Assembly: GCF_958298935.1 (NCBI RefSeq)
Contig: NC_084922.1
Coordinates: 50,785,958 to 50,849,957, forward strand
From: Phragmites australis
Taxonomy: Eukaryota > Streptophyta > Magnoliopsida > Poales > Poaceae
Direction of reading: 5' to 3'
Length of the DNA: 64,000 nucleotides
The position numbers and the translations under genes were made by a program. The first letter of the stretch is position 1. Every line of letters starts with the position of its first letter. Shown piece by piece: positions 12,149-23,931 of the stretch. The notes under the pieces were generated by a model, which saw only the letters and a program-made list of their open reading frames with translations, was not told the DNA's origin and ran no database searches.

Positions 12149-13540
12149 TGACAGCCTCAAGACCTAGTCGATCTCGTGACCGGCTCGATCTCGATCTTTT
12201 TAAGGATATTACAAGAGCTTCCAGGGAAAAGAGACCGGCTTGACCAAGGAGGCGAAATGGTGTGGGCGTCGCCAGTGGTGGACGGCGAAGGACTGCCGAA
12301 TGAGTTGTTGTCAGAGCAAGAAGCTCCAAACCAAAAATGTTAGCCTGACTAAGATAACATGCGTGAATCTGATGATAAGAACATCGACAGAGACAACTGT
12401 AGACGGAGAAGGATGGAGGTTGAAGAACCACAATGCGCATAGGTTGAATTTCGGTGATTTGGAGTGTGGGTAGTTGGGTGTTGAACAGCAGGGCCATCCA
12501 AGTGTCAATTTTCATAGGGATGCTATCGAACAGACAGCCGAGTCTTATGGCTGACACGAGAACGATCACTTTCGTACTTTCTGTGCTGAAAGATACACAG
12601 TGTTCGTTCAATGAACAGGAAGGAGGAGGAGGTAAACAAAAACTGGCGAGAGTCGGTGCATCACACGTCGCGTCACGGCACGAGTGTCAGCGTTGGAATT
12701 TTTGGCTTCTCTTTTTTTTTTCATCCCGCTTTCAGTTAGGAGGGATGGCCGACCTACTCATACTTTTGACCTTGCGGCTTACTCATATAGTACTACTGTA
12801 CTACTCGTCTACTCCGTGCGTTTAAACTGACTTGGTTAGGCGTATTGGAGAGGTTAGGCGCGTAACAAAGATTAATTAGCTAGTGACATAATCATTCCGC
12901 GTTTCATTACGCAGCCGTGCCTTTTTTGACTTGGCACTGACGTTGACGCTGCTAGGCGTGCGTGCAGCTGGTTTTGATCCAGCAACTAAGTTTTTTTTAT
13001 AGAGATTACATCAACTTATATTGAAAGTTAATAGAAAAAGGCAAACCAGAATGGTTAACTGCTAGGATTAGCAGCCACCTAAGAGCTCAACACAGATTAG
13101 AGCCAGAACGATAAAAACAGGCAAATCTATTACACATTGCGAACTAAAGGCACCAAATCAAATATCACAAACATATCGGACCTGAGATGCTGTATTGCCC
13201 ACCTTAAGCCTATCGTCTTCTTCAGTGAGGGACACAGCTAAAAATATAGGTAGGGCAGAATCATACGGAAAATTTAGCCAATAAAAATTAAATCGTATAT
13301 ATTTAAATCGGAGCAACATCAAAATAGAGTATAAATGGTATAGAAGAAGAATCAAGATGGTACATCTTGTATACAAGTAGTCGAGTAAACAACGATTCTT
13401 AAACCATATAAATCAACATACATCAAAAGATATAGTACAAACCTGTCAAATTCAAAAATTATTCAATTAGTGAGTAATAATTAAGTGATCATATATTACA
13501 AAATGTAGAGAAAATTATGAGAAGGCATACCACTCATAAA
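12149..13540. other. Intergenic, no gene recognised
   Basis: Mixed composition. Short frames at 12240-12473 and 12454-12825 show no domain. The part from about 12990 to 13540 is AT-rich and probably the non-coding 3' side of the decayed hAT transposon that follows on the minus strand; no terminal inverted repeat could be found. Confidence 0.4.
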
Positions 13541-13543
13541 ACA

Positions 13544-16174
13544 CTAAGAATATCTAGGTCTTTTAGGAGGTTTAGACAAGCTCATTTTTCGATCTTTCAT
13601 AACTTGAAATGTCTTTTTAATTTTATCCAAATCAAGTCCTCTAAAAATATCTTTCTCAATGTAGCACAAAATCAAGTCATTGAGCCACTCATCGGATATC
13701 CTATTGCGTAAATCTGTCTTGATTATATTCATAGCCGAGAAAGATCTTTCAACCGATGTCGTTGCTACTGGAAGGAGCAATGCTAACTCTATGATGCGAT
13801 AGACTAGAGGAAAAACAAGATGTTTTTCAATTTCTATCAATTTCATGACTAAGCTTCTAAGATCATGACAAGCTTTGAAATCATCAACTCTTCGCACGTA
13901 AAGAATGAAGGTCTCAAGTTGATCCCTTATAAGCGAACGCTCAACAATTGAGAAATCATGGTCATAGATCTCCGTCAGACGAACAATCTTATCAACATCA
14001 AACTTAGAGAATGAGTCTCTTGGATGAAGACAGGATAAGCAAATAAGTAACTCTGATGATACCTCATTAAAGCGATGATCCATCTCCGTGATAATAGCAT
14101 CAAGAGCAGCAAAGAAAGTATCAACACGATAATGATGCTCTTGAGTTATCAAGTCGCCATCAAGCCTTGAGCAACCCCATCTTGGTATGGACTTATTTAT
14201 ATTTGGCAGTGGAATCTTTTTGGGAACACAAAAAGATTTGACTTCTTTAAATAATGGCTTCCAACCTTCATTTCGCAAGGTGACCAAACGTGTCTTGACA
14301 TCAACTAGTAATAACATAGACTGAACAATATTTTGATCTTTTCTTTGCAGCAAGAGAGACAACTCATTTGTAATGCGAAGAACTTGCAACATCAATTTCA
14401 TATTTAAAACAAAGGAAAAGCTCTCCATTTTGCGTACCAAACCAGCTGCTCGACCAGGATTATACTCATCCCCATGAATCATGGACAACACTCTGACCAC
14501 AGAATCCCATATTGACTCAATACGGAGTAATATTGTGAAATGAGAACCCCATCTTGTATCACCAGGTCTAACCAAGTTTGTTCTTTAATTCTTCCCCTTT
14601 CCTGAAAAAATCTCACCACTATCCAACTTTTGCAAAATGATATCGCGATTATGTGCAATTAACTTATCTTTTCTTCGACAAGATGAACTAACACTAGTCA
14701 CAATCAAACTCACATAGTTGAAGAAATCAGAGAAATATGAACAACAAGTTGTAACGAAAATAATGACCAACTGCAATTGATGAGCAAAGCAATGAACATA
14801 GAAAGCATAAGGGTTCTCATCACAAATTTATTTTTGCAAACCATTGAATTCACCTCTCATATTTGAAGCTCCATCATATCCTTGCCCTCGAAGTTTAGCA
14901 ACAGATAAATCATAGTCAGCAAGCATCTCAAGCAAAGCTTTCTTTAATGCATTTGATGTTGTATCCTCCACATGTTTGAGACCCAAAAACCTTTCCACAA
15001 CCATTCCTTTATTGTTCACAAACCTACAAGACACATGATGCAATTAGGTGACTAACTTGTTGCAAGACCCAGATAATTAATGGAATGCATAAATAAATAA
15101 TAACTAACCTCACAATCACAGCCATCTGCTCTGCTATTGAGATATCATGAGATTTATCAATTAGAACTGAGAAATATTTATCACCAATGTCTTCCTTTAT
15201 CACTTCCCTAATCTCTATCGCACAACTTTCAGTAAGATCCTTTTGAATCTTGTGAGAAGTCATTTGGGCATTTAATGGACACAACTCCTCAAATGCAACC
15301 TTTACACTCTCATTCCTCTTTTTTAACCACTCAAGCATCTCTAAGAAATTCCCTCTATTTAAGGAAGAGGGAGATTCATCATGTCCACGAAATGGATGAG
15401 CTTACGCAATGAGGAAGCTTGCAACATCTAAAGAAACTGTCAGACGAACTTCATATCTCATTTCAGCATCAACACTATTAGTCTCAACCCTATGTGTGAT
15501 ACTTGCCCTTCGATTCTTAAAATCTTCACATGCTGTCATTGCTCTATTATGACAATTAGTTGGCCCACCAATATGAAGAGTAAGTCCATGATAAGCATTC
15601 TTCCAATTCCTATACCCTGCTTTGGTGAAAGCATCATGACCAATTGTTGCTCTAAGGGCTCCTGCTTAAAAAGAAAGCAATAGAAATAATATGCTGCATC
15701 CTTTGCCACATTGTACTCTAGCCAATCGTTTTGCCTTAACCAACTTTCTAAAAATGCCCTACTATCACATAACTTGCGATGAAAATTATGGCCAAAAGGT
15801 TGTGTCGGGCCCTTCAACAAATAAGCCCTCTTAACATCATCTCTAATGTTTGGATGAAATTCCTCAATAGGAATACGAAGTCCTGGATCAGAAACAAGAT
15901 GGACAACCGGGTTGAAAACCTTAATACCTTCAATATCTTGTGATGGCAAATTTAGTAATAATGCATCTTCAACAACAACTTGTGCCATAGAATCTTCAAT
16001 TTCAGGTGATGAATCTCCCAATCCCAGTCCCAGGTCACCCACCTCCCCTTGCCCTTCTTCAGATTCAAGAGCATTTCCACTTCCACGGGTATTTGGACCC
16101 GAGCCACTCGACAAATTGCTACTAAAGAAGGACTTCAAATCTACAAAATCATTTAATTTTTGTTGACTAATCAA
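13544..16174 (-). pseudogene. Decayed hAT-superfamily transposase (ZMYM/DUF4371 type)
   Basis: Read on the minus strand, the order of motifs is that of plant hAT transposases with an N-terminal TTF-type zinc finger and DUF4371. First comes an acidic and serine-rich leader, then RRAYLxKGPxQP-like and DWLEYNVAKDAAYYFYCFLF (about 15690-15850). RGHDESPSSLNRGNFLEML lies near 15350-15400, followed by LRGQGYDGASNMRGEFNGLQ and YVHCFAHQLQL. RPGDTRWGSHF follows, and the C-terminal dimerisation block LLPVATTSVERSFSAMN lies near 13740. The gene is broken. There is a frameshift near 15650 (after EQQLV) and in-frame TAA stops near 15405, 14830 and 14588. A plausible GT..AG intron of about 85 bp lies between AVIVR and FVNNKG (about 15025-15110). 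Terminal inverted repeats and the 8-bp duplication were not found. It is a remnant, not a domesticated gene. Confidence 0.88.
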
Positions 16175-17390
16175 TATTCATACTACATTACTAAAGGAAT
16201 CAAATCACAGTGAATAACTTAATATACCTAGCATTTTGTAGCGCTTCTTGCTTGGCGGGGTAGATCTGGCACTTCCAGATTGCTGGCTTCAACCTCCCTT
16301 CATGCCCGGCGCTATTATTGGTACCAATGTAACCAATCAGTGACAAATTTGAGCAAAAAAATGAGCAGTACATCAAATACGATGGATAAGGGAACAACTG
16401 GAGTACCTGACAACTTACAAGTCACAACTGGACAAGTAAAGAAGTGCTAATGCCTAATACCCTCACACCCGGCTCCTGCTTGGCTACTCCTCTAGGCTCT
16501 GTCCTCTCTGCGCCAATCCCCACTCCCTAGGCGGCCAGGCCCCCAGCGGCCTAGGCGCCCAGCCGACCAGCCGCAGCCTACTCCGCTGCTGGAGCCTGGC
16601 TTTGCCGCTACGACGCTGCCCGCACCCCGTAGTCGCCCGCCTGCCCTGTGCTCCCAGCCCCAGCCCCCCACCACCTCAATTCTTCACTTCTTCTTGCCTA
16701 GGCCGAGCACCCGAGCCGCCCTGCTGCCTTACTGGTGCTGATTGGCCGGTAGCGAGTGCTGAAGGGCGAAGGCGCATGAACTGAAGGGAACAAGCGAATC
16801 GGCGATGGCGACGAAGCCAGCAAGCCGCGAAGGCGGAACCACCCGCAGCGGCGCAGGCGTGCAGCCGGACCGCCCGGACGCCCGGAGCCCCAGACCTCCC
16901 CAGATCCGTCGATGAGGAGTCGAGGAGGCGCACGGGCGCACGGCTTTAGCAGTTCGGTGGCCTCCTTGAGCGGCGGCGCACCGCGCACAGCTCAGCCAGC
17001 GGCCAGGTAGGGTGCTCGCTCTGCCCTCCCTCTGTGTCCGCGTGGGCGTGGGGAACGGCTGCAGCCCGCAGGAACAGGCGTCAGGCGAGCCTGCAAGGTG
17101 AGAGGAGAGCGTTTAATTCGATTTGGGCTTGTGTCCTGTGGGCCAAAGTGCCGAATGTTCTATGGAGTTGGAGTCGCGGAGGGGGACATGAGCCACTAGT
17201 CGGCCCAAATTGATTCGATCCCCTTCAACCTTCATCGTCTTCCTCCTGCAGCTTGCGTGATAGCCAACCGAAGAGGTAGGGTGGTGGCCCTACCATGCCC
17301 TATAGGTCGGTCTGCCTCTGGTCTTCTTTGAGTATGATGCTCTATTTATACATGAACGATATAGCGAGGATTAGAGCTTCAGTAGATTTG
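16175..17390. other. GC-rich block 5' of the hAT remnant
   Basis: Between about 16460 and 17110 the GC content rises sharply and overlapping frames of 60-96 codons open on both strands. None has a recognisable domain. It may be the promoter and leader of the hAT element or a captured fragment; I cannot decide which. Confidence 0.3.
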
Positions 17391-17399
17391 TTAGGGAAC

Positions 17400-18460
17400 T
17401 TATTCTAGATTGTCATGATATTTCTTATCCTTCACAAAGCTCAAGCTATACCTGCAAAGAGAAAAAAAAACCCGGATTTTAAGAGATTTTGAACTTCTTC
17501 AAAAGCCAACTTACCTATAAATCAGCTATCAAATAGAGAACATATTCCAACTAAAAGTATCTCTCGAAACACTCAAGAAAATTTCACCAATACACACCAA
17601 AAAAGATATGATTGACATCCTCATGCCTATCATGCAGATAGCAGTTCATGCTCTCTTTCCAACTCCTCTTCTTTAGGAAGGAGGTCATTGGGAGTTTGTT
17701 ATGTAACATTTGCCATAAAAGACCTTAATTCGGAGGGGGGTTTTGCATGTCCAGATTTTCTCAGCCTCCTAGCTAGATACACCCTCAAAGATAAGAAGCG
17801 TGTATAAAGATTTGGTGGTAAATCTCTTTGATTTATCCAAAGCCCAAGTCACTTTGTATTCATTATCATTTATCTAAACATTCAGCAACCTGTGCATCAG
17901 CTCATCCCACTGAAGCATATCACTTGCGTTTAGACTTCTTTTAAACTAAACCTCTCGCTCATTATTTACCCAACAATTAGATACTAGAGAATCTAGGTAA
18001 GCACACATGCAAAATAAGTCGAGAAATTAGGTTTTCAATGGAGTCTCTCCCAACCACATATCCCTCTAGAAGAAAACTATGTTAACTTTATTCACATTAT
18101 AAACAGCCCCTATTAAAAAAAGGTGTGTTTCACATTAACTGAGATGTGCCTCTCTATCTATAGGTGAACAGATTATCATCTGGTATGTATTTGGCTTTAA
18201 TAAGTTTAAACTAGATGTCCTTAGATGCAGAGCAAATATTCTAAATCCATTTGACAAGCAAACACATTCATAATCTCTATATTTAAAATGTCAAGATCAC
18301 CATAGTCTTTAGCACACTAAACAACCATTTAAAACAGTATAGTATGATTGCAAGATTAAGAATAGAACTGTCAAGAGTCATCGATCATCATAATTATATC
18401 ATCGGTATATTGAATATGATGATACTTTTTGGAATTAGGAGGTCTACAACTCTTCTAAGC
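17400..18460 (-). pseudogene. Decayed LINE ORF2 fragment (RT end and zinc-binding tail)
   Basis: Translation of the minus strand in shifting frames gives parts of a plant non-LTR retrotransposon ORF2. Near 18400-18420 is QYTDDIIMMIDD, the YADD-type catalytic motif of reverse transcriptase with Thr in place of Ala. Near 18020-18060 is RDMWLGETPLKT, and from about 17700 to 17900 comes the region leading into the C-terminal zinc-binding domain. Stops and frameshifts are frequent throughout. Neither end of the element was found. Confidence 0.7.
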
Positions 18461-18626
18461 CATCAACCACACATCCCTCCAGTAACTAAGTTTGATTCCA
18501 CCATTGTTCGTTCACATTCACATAGCCTTTGCGTACCGTATCGTCGAGAATCCAAAATGGTTCAGCCACCCACATGGATCCATGGTACTGATGGCTGCTG
18601 AATGCTGATCCCCAACCGTGCCGAGA

Positions 18627-20090
18627 TCAGCGTTTGGGGATCTCCTGTCGCTGAAGCAGCAGGGCTTGCGAATGCAACCTGGCCAGCGCCTCCCGGAACC
18701 TGCCAAGGTCCAGGCTCACGTTCTGCCCGCGCAGGTACACGCGCGCCACAGCCACGATGTCCCACCCATTGTCCCGCTTCGCCTTCTCGGGGTCCGCCAC
18801 CACCACGTCGTCCAGCCCGTACTTGCGGCTCAGCGAGCTCTCGTGCCCGCGCACGTCGTACTTGTCGTAGTGCAGCCACATCCTCGCGGACGGCACGCCG
18901 AAGCAGGCGCGCGCGTTCGGCGAGAGGCCGAGCGGGACGATCTGGGCTAGCGCCGCGCGGCCGGGGCGCAGGAACAGGAACTTGGTCAGGTCCGCGCCGT
19001 GCACGCCCACCAGCGCGTCGCACGCCCTCACCGACGCGTACACGGCCGAGAGTGGCATCCCGTTGGCCGTCTCCAGGATGTCCACGTCGAACCCGATCGA
19101 CGACGCGAGATGCGCCACCGCCGCCTGGTTCTCGATCACGCGCGTCCCCTTGCGTGACACGATCCCGAGCCTTGGCCGCCGCGTGTGCGGCACCAGTTGG
19201 TGCTTCTCCGGCTTGTGGCCCTCGGTCATCTCGTACAAGTCGGCGAGAAACTGGTGGAAGTCAAAGATGGTCTTGTTATCCCGGAGCCTCGTGGGTTCGA
19301 CGTTGAGGATGCCGTGGAAACGAGTGCCCACGATGGCGCCGGTGAAGCAATGCGTCCTCTTGTCGTTGATGAGGTCGACCACGCGGTAGTCCGAGAGACC
19401 GGAGATTATCTCGCTGAACGTGCCAGCCCATGACGGGTTGTATGAGAGGACCCCGAGCACGACGCGGCGGCGGAGGTGCTGCACCGTCAGCCACGACGGC
19501 AAGAGCCCGTCGTTAAACGCGTGGAAGAAGTTATCGGTGTAGCCCCCAGCCGACATGACGAGGACCGGCGCGTCGTGCCGGACGTCGCACCGGTGCTCGG
19601 CAGATTCCTCCGCCTGGGCCACCCGGAGCCGCACCTCATGGATCCTTCTCATGATGTACTTCTCCCACTTGCGCGGGTAGGGCTGTACCCGCTCCTCCGC
19701 AGTGGCGTTACGCCCTGGCGCTTGCGGCGGGAACAGCAGGAGCGACAGGGACGCCGCGTCCGTGCGCACGTCGCCGGCCATGAAGCAGACGTCGGTGTTG
19801 AAGTCCGAGCGGTCGCAGCAGATGGTGTTGTTGCGCATGGACGAGCACGGGGAGCCCACCTGGTTGTCAAGAATCGGGCCTTCATCTCCTGCATTGGCCG
19901 CGACGTGCGGCCCCAGTTCTGACATACACGACGTTTCTTGCGTAGAGCTCGGGGCGAAGAAGTCGATGCCGTACGGGGCAAAGACGAGGACGCGAGGTGC
20001 GTATAGGAGCACGCACAGGACGACGCAGAGCACGAAGAAGAACTGGACGAACGCCCATTTGCCCTTCTTGACGCCCGCGACGTCATCCAT
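18627..20090 (-). CDS. GT61-family glycosyltransferase, copy 1
   Basis: A single-exon gene of 487 residues. It is a type II membrane protein: a short basic cytosolic N-terminus (MDDVAGVKKGKW), one membrane anchor at about residues 13-31, and a lumenal catalytic part of the GT61/DUF563 family. Family signatures include VLVMSAGGYTDNFFHAFNDG, the RLGIVSRKGTR strand and the C-terminal LVGVHGADLTKFLFLRPG block. In grasses this family includes Golgi enzymes that add arabinosyl and xylosyl units to xylan, so a Golgi wall-polysaccharide role is likely. The donor sugar cannot be read from the sequence. Several cysteines (SPCSSMRNNTICCDRSDF) may form disulfides. Where many GT61 proteins have GVHGAGLTN, this one has GVHGADLTK, as does its neighbour. 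The 5' flank and coding sequence are a tandem duplicate of the gene at 22435-23931. The start chosen is the ATG aligned with an internal methionine of that copy. Confidence 0.93.
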   Translation of the reverse strand: MDDVAGVKKGKWAFVQFFFVLCVVLCVLLYAPRVLVFAPYGIDFFAPSSTQETSCMSELGPHVAANAGDEGPILDNQVGSPCSSMRNNTICCDRSDFNTDVCFMAGDVRTDAASLSLLLFPPQAPGRNATAEERVQPYPRKWEKYIMRRIHEVRLRVAQAEESAEHRCDVRHDAPVLVMSAGGYTDNFFHAFNDGLLPSWLTVQHLRRRVVLGVLSYNPSWAGTFSEIISGLSDYRVVDLINDKRTHCFTGAIVGTRFHGILNVEPTRLRDNKTIFDFHQFLADLYEMTEGHKPEKHQLVPHTRRPRLGIVSRKGTRVIENQAAVAHLASSIGFDVDILETANGMPLSAVYASVRACDALVGVHGADLTKFLFLRPGRAALAQIVPLGLSPNARACFGVPSARMWLHYDKYDVRGHESSLSRKYGLDDVVVADPEKAKRDNGWDIVAVARVYLRGQNVSLDLGRFREALARLHSQALLLQRQEIPKR

Positions 20091-20844
20091 GGCGTTGATC
20101 TGAGGGGCTTCAGATCGGGCACTTCTATGAGTGGGAAAATGGGATCGATCGAGCAGCTTGTGGCCGGCGTCTCACTCTCGCGTTGAGTTTTGGGAGCAGC
20201 GAGATGAGTCGCGCTGGCCGGCGTCGTCATTGATCCGGTGACAGAAGTTTCGGTTTCTGTTCACTAACGTGCGTCGTTTGGTCACTTGCAGCTGTCTTCC
20301 GCCGAGACCGTGAAGTTTTGGCACCTCGAGATTGCCTAATTATTAGTTTCTTTTACTGTGATCGTGGTAGCAATTTCCTTGAAGTTACAGAAATAAATGT
20401 TCGTTCACGTAGATTTAGTGGATGGTGCATGGGAGCCAGGAGAATCACAACCATTCAAGTCTGATTAGGAAGAAATTAAGGAAAAGGAAAATATTTCTTT
20501 GCATGCCCTACAAAATAGGAAGGAAACATGGGTGTGCATGTAGAAATAAAAGAGATTTCCTATTTGGGTTCGGGCACTAGAACAATTACGGGGAGGAGAT
20601 ACTCTTGGAGATAAGCCGAGAAGAGATCATGCATGCAGGCCAAGATATTTGGGTTCCTTTTTGCAACAAATTGTGCGTGCGTGCAATTAGGGTCTGCATA
20701 AGTGGGCCTTAGAGGTGGCGCTTTCGTATTGGGCCTCAGGCGTCGAACAAAACTCCAATGTACGAGTTGGCCCGGCCGAAGGCTGAACTTGTCGTGAACT
20801 ATTGTCCCTTTAATCAAGAAAAAAATTCAAATTACTCGCTTGAA
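20091..20844. other. Upstream region of GT61 copy 1
   Basis: The first 200 bases resemble the 5' flank of GT61 copy 2 (shared CGGCGTCTCACTCTCGCGT and following sequence), so this is duplicated promoter or leader DNA. The rest contains no recognised feature. Confidence 0.45.
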
Positions 20845-21410
20845 TTATTTCTAGGTCCAAACAATCTTTGATCTTTAAAATTGTTTATTTAACCTCTCAA
20901 AATTTAAATATTAGATTACATAATTCATGGAGTGGTTTTTCTCTATGGTTTCACTGATATGGCCGGTTTTATTAACATGGCAACATACGATGTTATTTTC
21001 GTTGACATGACAGTGCAAATGTGACAAGAAAACCTACATGTCATAATTTTCTCACTCACCCTCTCATGTCGGCCTCCCCCCGGCCAGCCTCTCTCTCCAT
21101 CTTCTCCCTCCGATCGGTCTCTCTCCGCCTTTCTCCCTCCCGTTGGCCCCTCTCTCCCTCCCATCATCCTCTCTGTCTGCCAGACGACTTATACCATATG
21201 CGATGAGCTCCGTCAATACCCAACCTAACTTGGTTCCAAAACAAGAGAGATGACATGATAGCTACATGGCAAAAACAGGTGACATGACGATCACATCATC
21301 AAAATCGCCGTTAGAAACTACTACAGATGTTATGTGATTCGGTATTTAAAGTTTGAGAGTTAAATAAATGGTTTTAAAATTAAAGGAGTTATTCAGATAC
21401 TAGTAATAGT
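20845..21410. mobile_element. Foldback/MITE-like element with long imperfect inverted arms
   Basis: About 80 bases at 20845-20925 are an imperfect reverse complement of 21328-21410. Shared landmarks are TTTAAAATTGTTTATTTAA with CTCTCAAA on the left and TTTGAGAGTTAAATAAATGG on the right. Inner parts also pair loosely (GACATG/CATGTC motifs). The centre is a CT-rich stretch (21060-21180). No target duplication could be defined, so borders are approximate. No coding sequence. Confidence 0.55.
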
Positions 21411-22434
21411 TTAGAGAATAGTTTAGAGAATAATTTAGACTGATGCGCGCTGTATTTAGCTGCAGAAAACTATTTATTTATTTAGCGACGAAAGGTCAAC
21501 AATGTGACGCCGGCGGGATCATGAGGGCCGGCCGCCGGCGGCAATCCAAGGCAGACGTTCATCCATCCAGCTTGTTGCACTGTCGCGCTCGTGCACACTG
21601 TTCCATGTCATTCTCCTAAAGGTGCCGCGCGCGCAGCTGACGATCCAATCCTCATCAAACAGCCCATGCCCGCTGCTAGTTAATGTACTTTCACTTCTTG
21701 CGTCGTTGTCCTCCCTCTGATCGAGCTATCTCCTCCACACTGTTCATCACAATTAACGTCCAGTCCGGAGACATGAGCTTTCATGGTGGTTCATGCTGCC
21801 AAGTTTCAGTCTTGCATGCATGGTAGTTCATGCTTTCCTATGCAACGCGTAGTATGTTTGTTCGATCAGGGTTCCAGGCCTGCTACTATGTTTTACCACT
21901 AGTTTAGAGGTTAATTTGGCGCCTTAAAAAACTTCTGTTACATACTTACATTTCTTAGGGAGTCACTCACATGATGCAATACTGCGTAGACGATCCCATA
22001 AAAGATTGCTCAAATCCTCCCAAGAAATGTAAGTCAGTTGCAGTAAATTCCTATGGAGATATAGTTCTGATGAACGCCCTGAAAGGCTGAAACTTACAAA
22101 TAGCAGATGACCAATATATCTTTTATTCATGACTCTGGCCTTTAAAAGTTTGAAACACCAAATGTACAGTCTCACTGTATAAATGCACTACGAGGCCTGG
22201 TACCCCAACCAATAAGCACGCTCCAGGAACAGTACAACGATACAGGTATATGTGACCCTTTGTGATGAACAATGCAAGAATCCAACATATATGCTTGTCA
22301 TCATCGACATCGATCGTCCATGGTACTGATGGCTGCTGCTCCCCAACCTCAGCGACCGCGCCAGCCTGCACCCTACCAGAACAGCACCATCGATCGATCG
22401 GCGACGACACGTCAACCCATCTACTCCATCACCG
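21411..22434. other. Spacer between the two GT61 genes
   Basis: No gene is seen. Near 22317-22350 the sequence CCATGGTACTGATGGCTGCTG repeats, with small changes, the 3' flank of GT61 copy 1 at about 18579-18600. The tandem duplication therefore includes DNA past the stop codon. Confidence 0.5.
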
Positions 22435-23931
22435 TTACGGCCTCTCCTGCCGCTGCAGCAGTAGGGCACGCGAGTGCAACCTGGCCAGCGTCTTCCCGAA
22501 CCTGCCCAGGTCCAGGCTCACGTTCTGCCCGCGCAGGTACACGCGCGCCACGAAGTCCCACCCCTTGTTCCGCTTCGTCGTCTCCGGGTCGGCAATGACG
22601 ACGTCGTCCAGCGCGTACTTGCGGCTCAGCGAGCTCTCAGGGCCCCGCACGTCGTACTGCTCGTAGTGCAGCCCCATCCTCGCGGACGGCCCGCCGAAGC
22701 AGTCGCGCGCGATAGGGGAGACGCCCAGCGGGGCGATCTGGGTGAGCACAGCGCGGCCGGGGCGCAGGAACAGGAACTTGGTCAGGTCCGCGCCGTGCAC
22801 GCCCACCAGCGCGTCGCACGCCCTCACCGACGCGTACACGGCCGAGAGTGGCATCCCGTTGGCCGTCTCCAGGATGTCCACGTCGAACCCAATCGATGAC
22901 GCGAGCTGCGCCACCGCCGCTTGGTTCTCGATCACGCGCGTCCCCTTGCGCGACACGATCCCGAGCCTTGGCCGCCGGCCCGGTTTCTGTATCTCCGGCT
23001 TGCGGTTATCGGCTGCCTCGTACACGTCGGCCAGAAGCTGATGGAAGTCTACGATGGTCTTGTTATCCCGGAGCCTGGCGGGATCGACGTTGAGGATGCC
23101 GTGGAAGCGAGTCCCCACGATGGCGCTAGGGAAGCAATGTGTCCTCTTGTCGTTGAGCAGGTCGACCACGTAGTAGTCAGAGAGGCCGGAGATGATCTCA
23201 CTGAACGTGCCGGCCCACCACGGGTTGTACGAGAGGACGGCCAGCACGACGCGGCGGCGAAGGTGCTGCACCGTCAGCCACGACGGCAAGAACCCGTCGC
23301 TGAACGCGTGGAAGAAGTTGCCGGTGTATCCCCCCGCCGTCATGACGAGGACCGGAGCGTCGTGCCGGACGTCGCACCGGTGCTCGGCGGCCTCCTCCGG
23401 CCGGGGCACACGAAGCCGCACCTCCTGGACCTTTCCCATGATGAAGCGCTCCCATTTGCGCGTGTAGGGACGTACCCTCTCCTCCGCTGTAACGCTCAGT
23501 GCCGAATGGTGCGGCGGAAACAGCAGGAGCGACAGGGACGAGGCGTCCGTGCGCACGTCGCCGGCCATGAAGCAGACGTCGGTGTTGAAGTCCGAGCGGT
23601 CGCAGCAGATGGTGTTGTTGCGCATGGACGAGCACGGGGAGCCCACCTGGTTGTCAAGAATAATCAAGCCGTCGTCTCCAGCATCGCCTTTAACATGCAG
23701 CCTCTGTACCGGTCTAGTCGACGCTCCTTGCGAAGAATTCGGCGCGAAGAAGTCGATGTCGATGCCGTACGGGGCGAGCACGAAGAAGCGCGGGGCGTAG
23801 AGGAGCACGCACAGGACAACGGAGAGCACGAAGAAGAACTGTACGAAGCCCCAGTTGCCCTTCTTGATGGCCGCGACGTCTTCCATGGCGGCATTGAGGC
23901 CCTTCGGAACGGGCAGTTCCGAGGCCGCCAT
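22435..23931 (-). CDS. GT61-family glycosyltransferase, copy 2
   Basis: A single-exon gene of 498 residues, a close paralogue of the gene at 18627-20090 and in the same orientation. It has a cytosolic N-terminus (MAASELPVPKGLNAAMEDV), a membrane anchor at about residues 28-46, then the lumenal GT61 domain. Visible blocks are VLVMTAGGYTGNFFHAFSDG, RLGIVSRKGTRVIENQ and LVGVHGADLTKFLFLRPG. The frame stays open a further 13 codons upstream to a TTG, but the first ATG is at 23931. Relative to copy 1 it carries about 15 extra N-terminal residues and small differences in the stem and around the AADNRKPEIQKPGR loop. Two blocks of nucleotides are identical to copy 1. A Golgi xylan-decorating role is likely from the family but the acceptor and donor are unknown. 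Confidence 0.93.
   Translation of the reverse strand: MAASELPVPKGLNAAMEDVAAIKKGNWGFVQFFFVLSVVLCVLLYAPRFFVLAPYGIDIDFFAPNSSQGASTRPVQRLHVKGDAGDDGLIILDNQVGSPCSSMRNNTICCDRSDFNTDVCFMAGDVRTDASSLSLLLFPPHHSALSVTAEERVRPYTRKWERFIMGKVQEVRLRVPRPEEAAEHRCDVRHDAPVLVMTAGGYTGNFFHAFSDGFLPSWLTVQHLRRRVVLAVLSYNPWWAGTFSEIISGLSDYYVVDLLNDKRTHCFPSAIVGTRFHGILNVDPARLRDNKTIVDFHQLLADVYEAADNRKPEIQKPGRRPRLGIVSRKGTRVIENQAAVAQLASSIGFDVDILETANGMPLSAVYASVRACDALVGVHGADLTKFLFLRPGRAVLTQIAPLGVSPIARDCFGGPSARMGLHYEQYDVRGPESSLSRKYALDDVVIADPETTKRNKGWDFVARVYLRGQNVSLDLGRFGKTLARLHSRALLLQRQERP

Noticed and set aside
11949..12611. 220-codon minus-strand frame
   Set aside because: Half of it lies in a Harbinger/Tourist-like element (11883-12145) and the rest has no recognised domain.
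13544..16174. Domesticated hAT-derived gene
   Set aside because: Three in-frame stops and a frameshift make an intact product impossible without bypassing each break.
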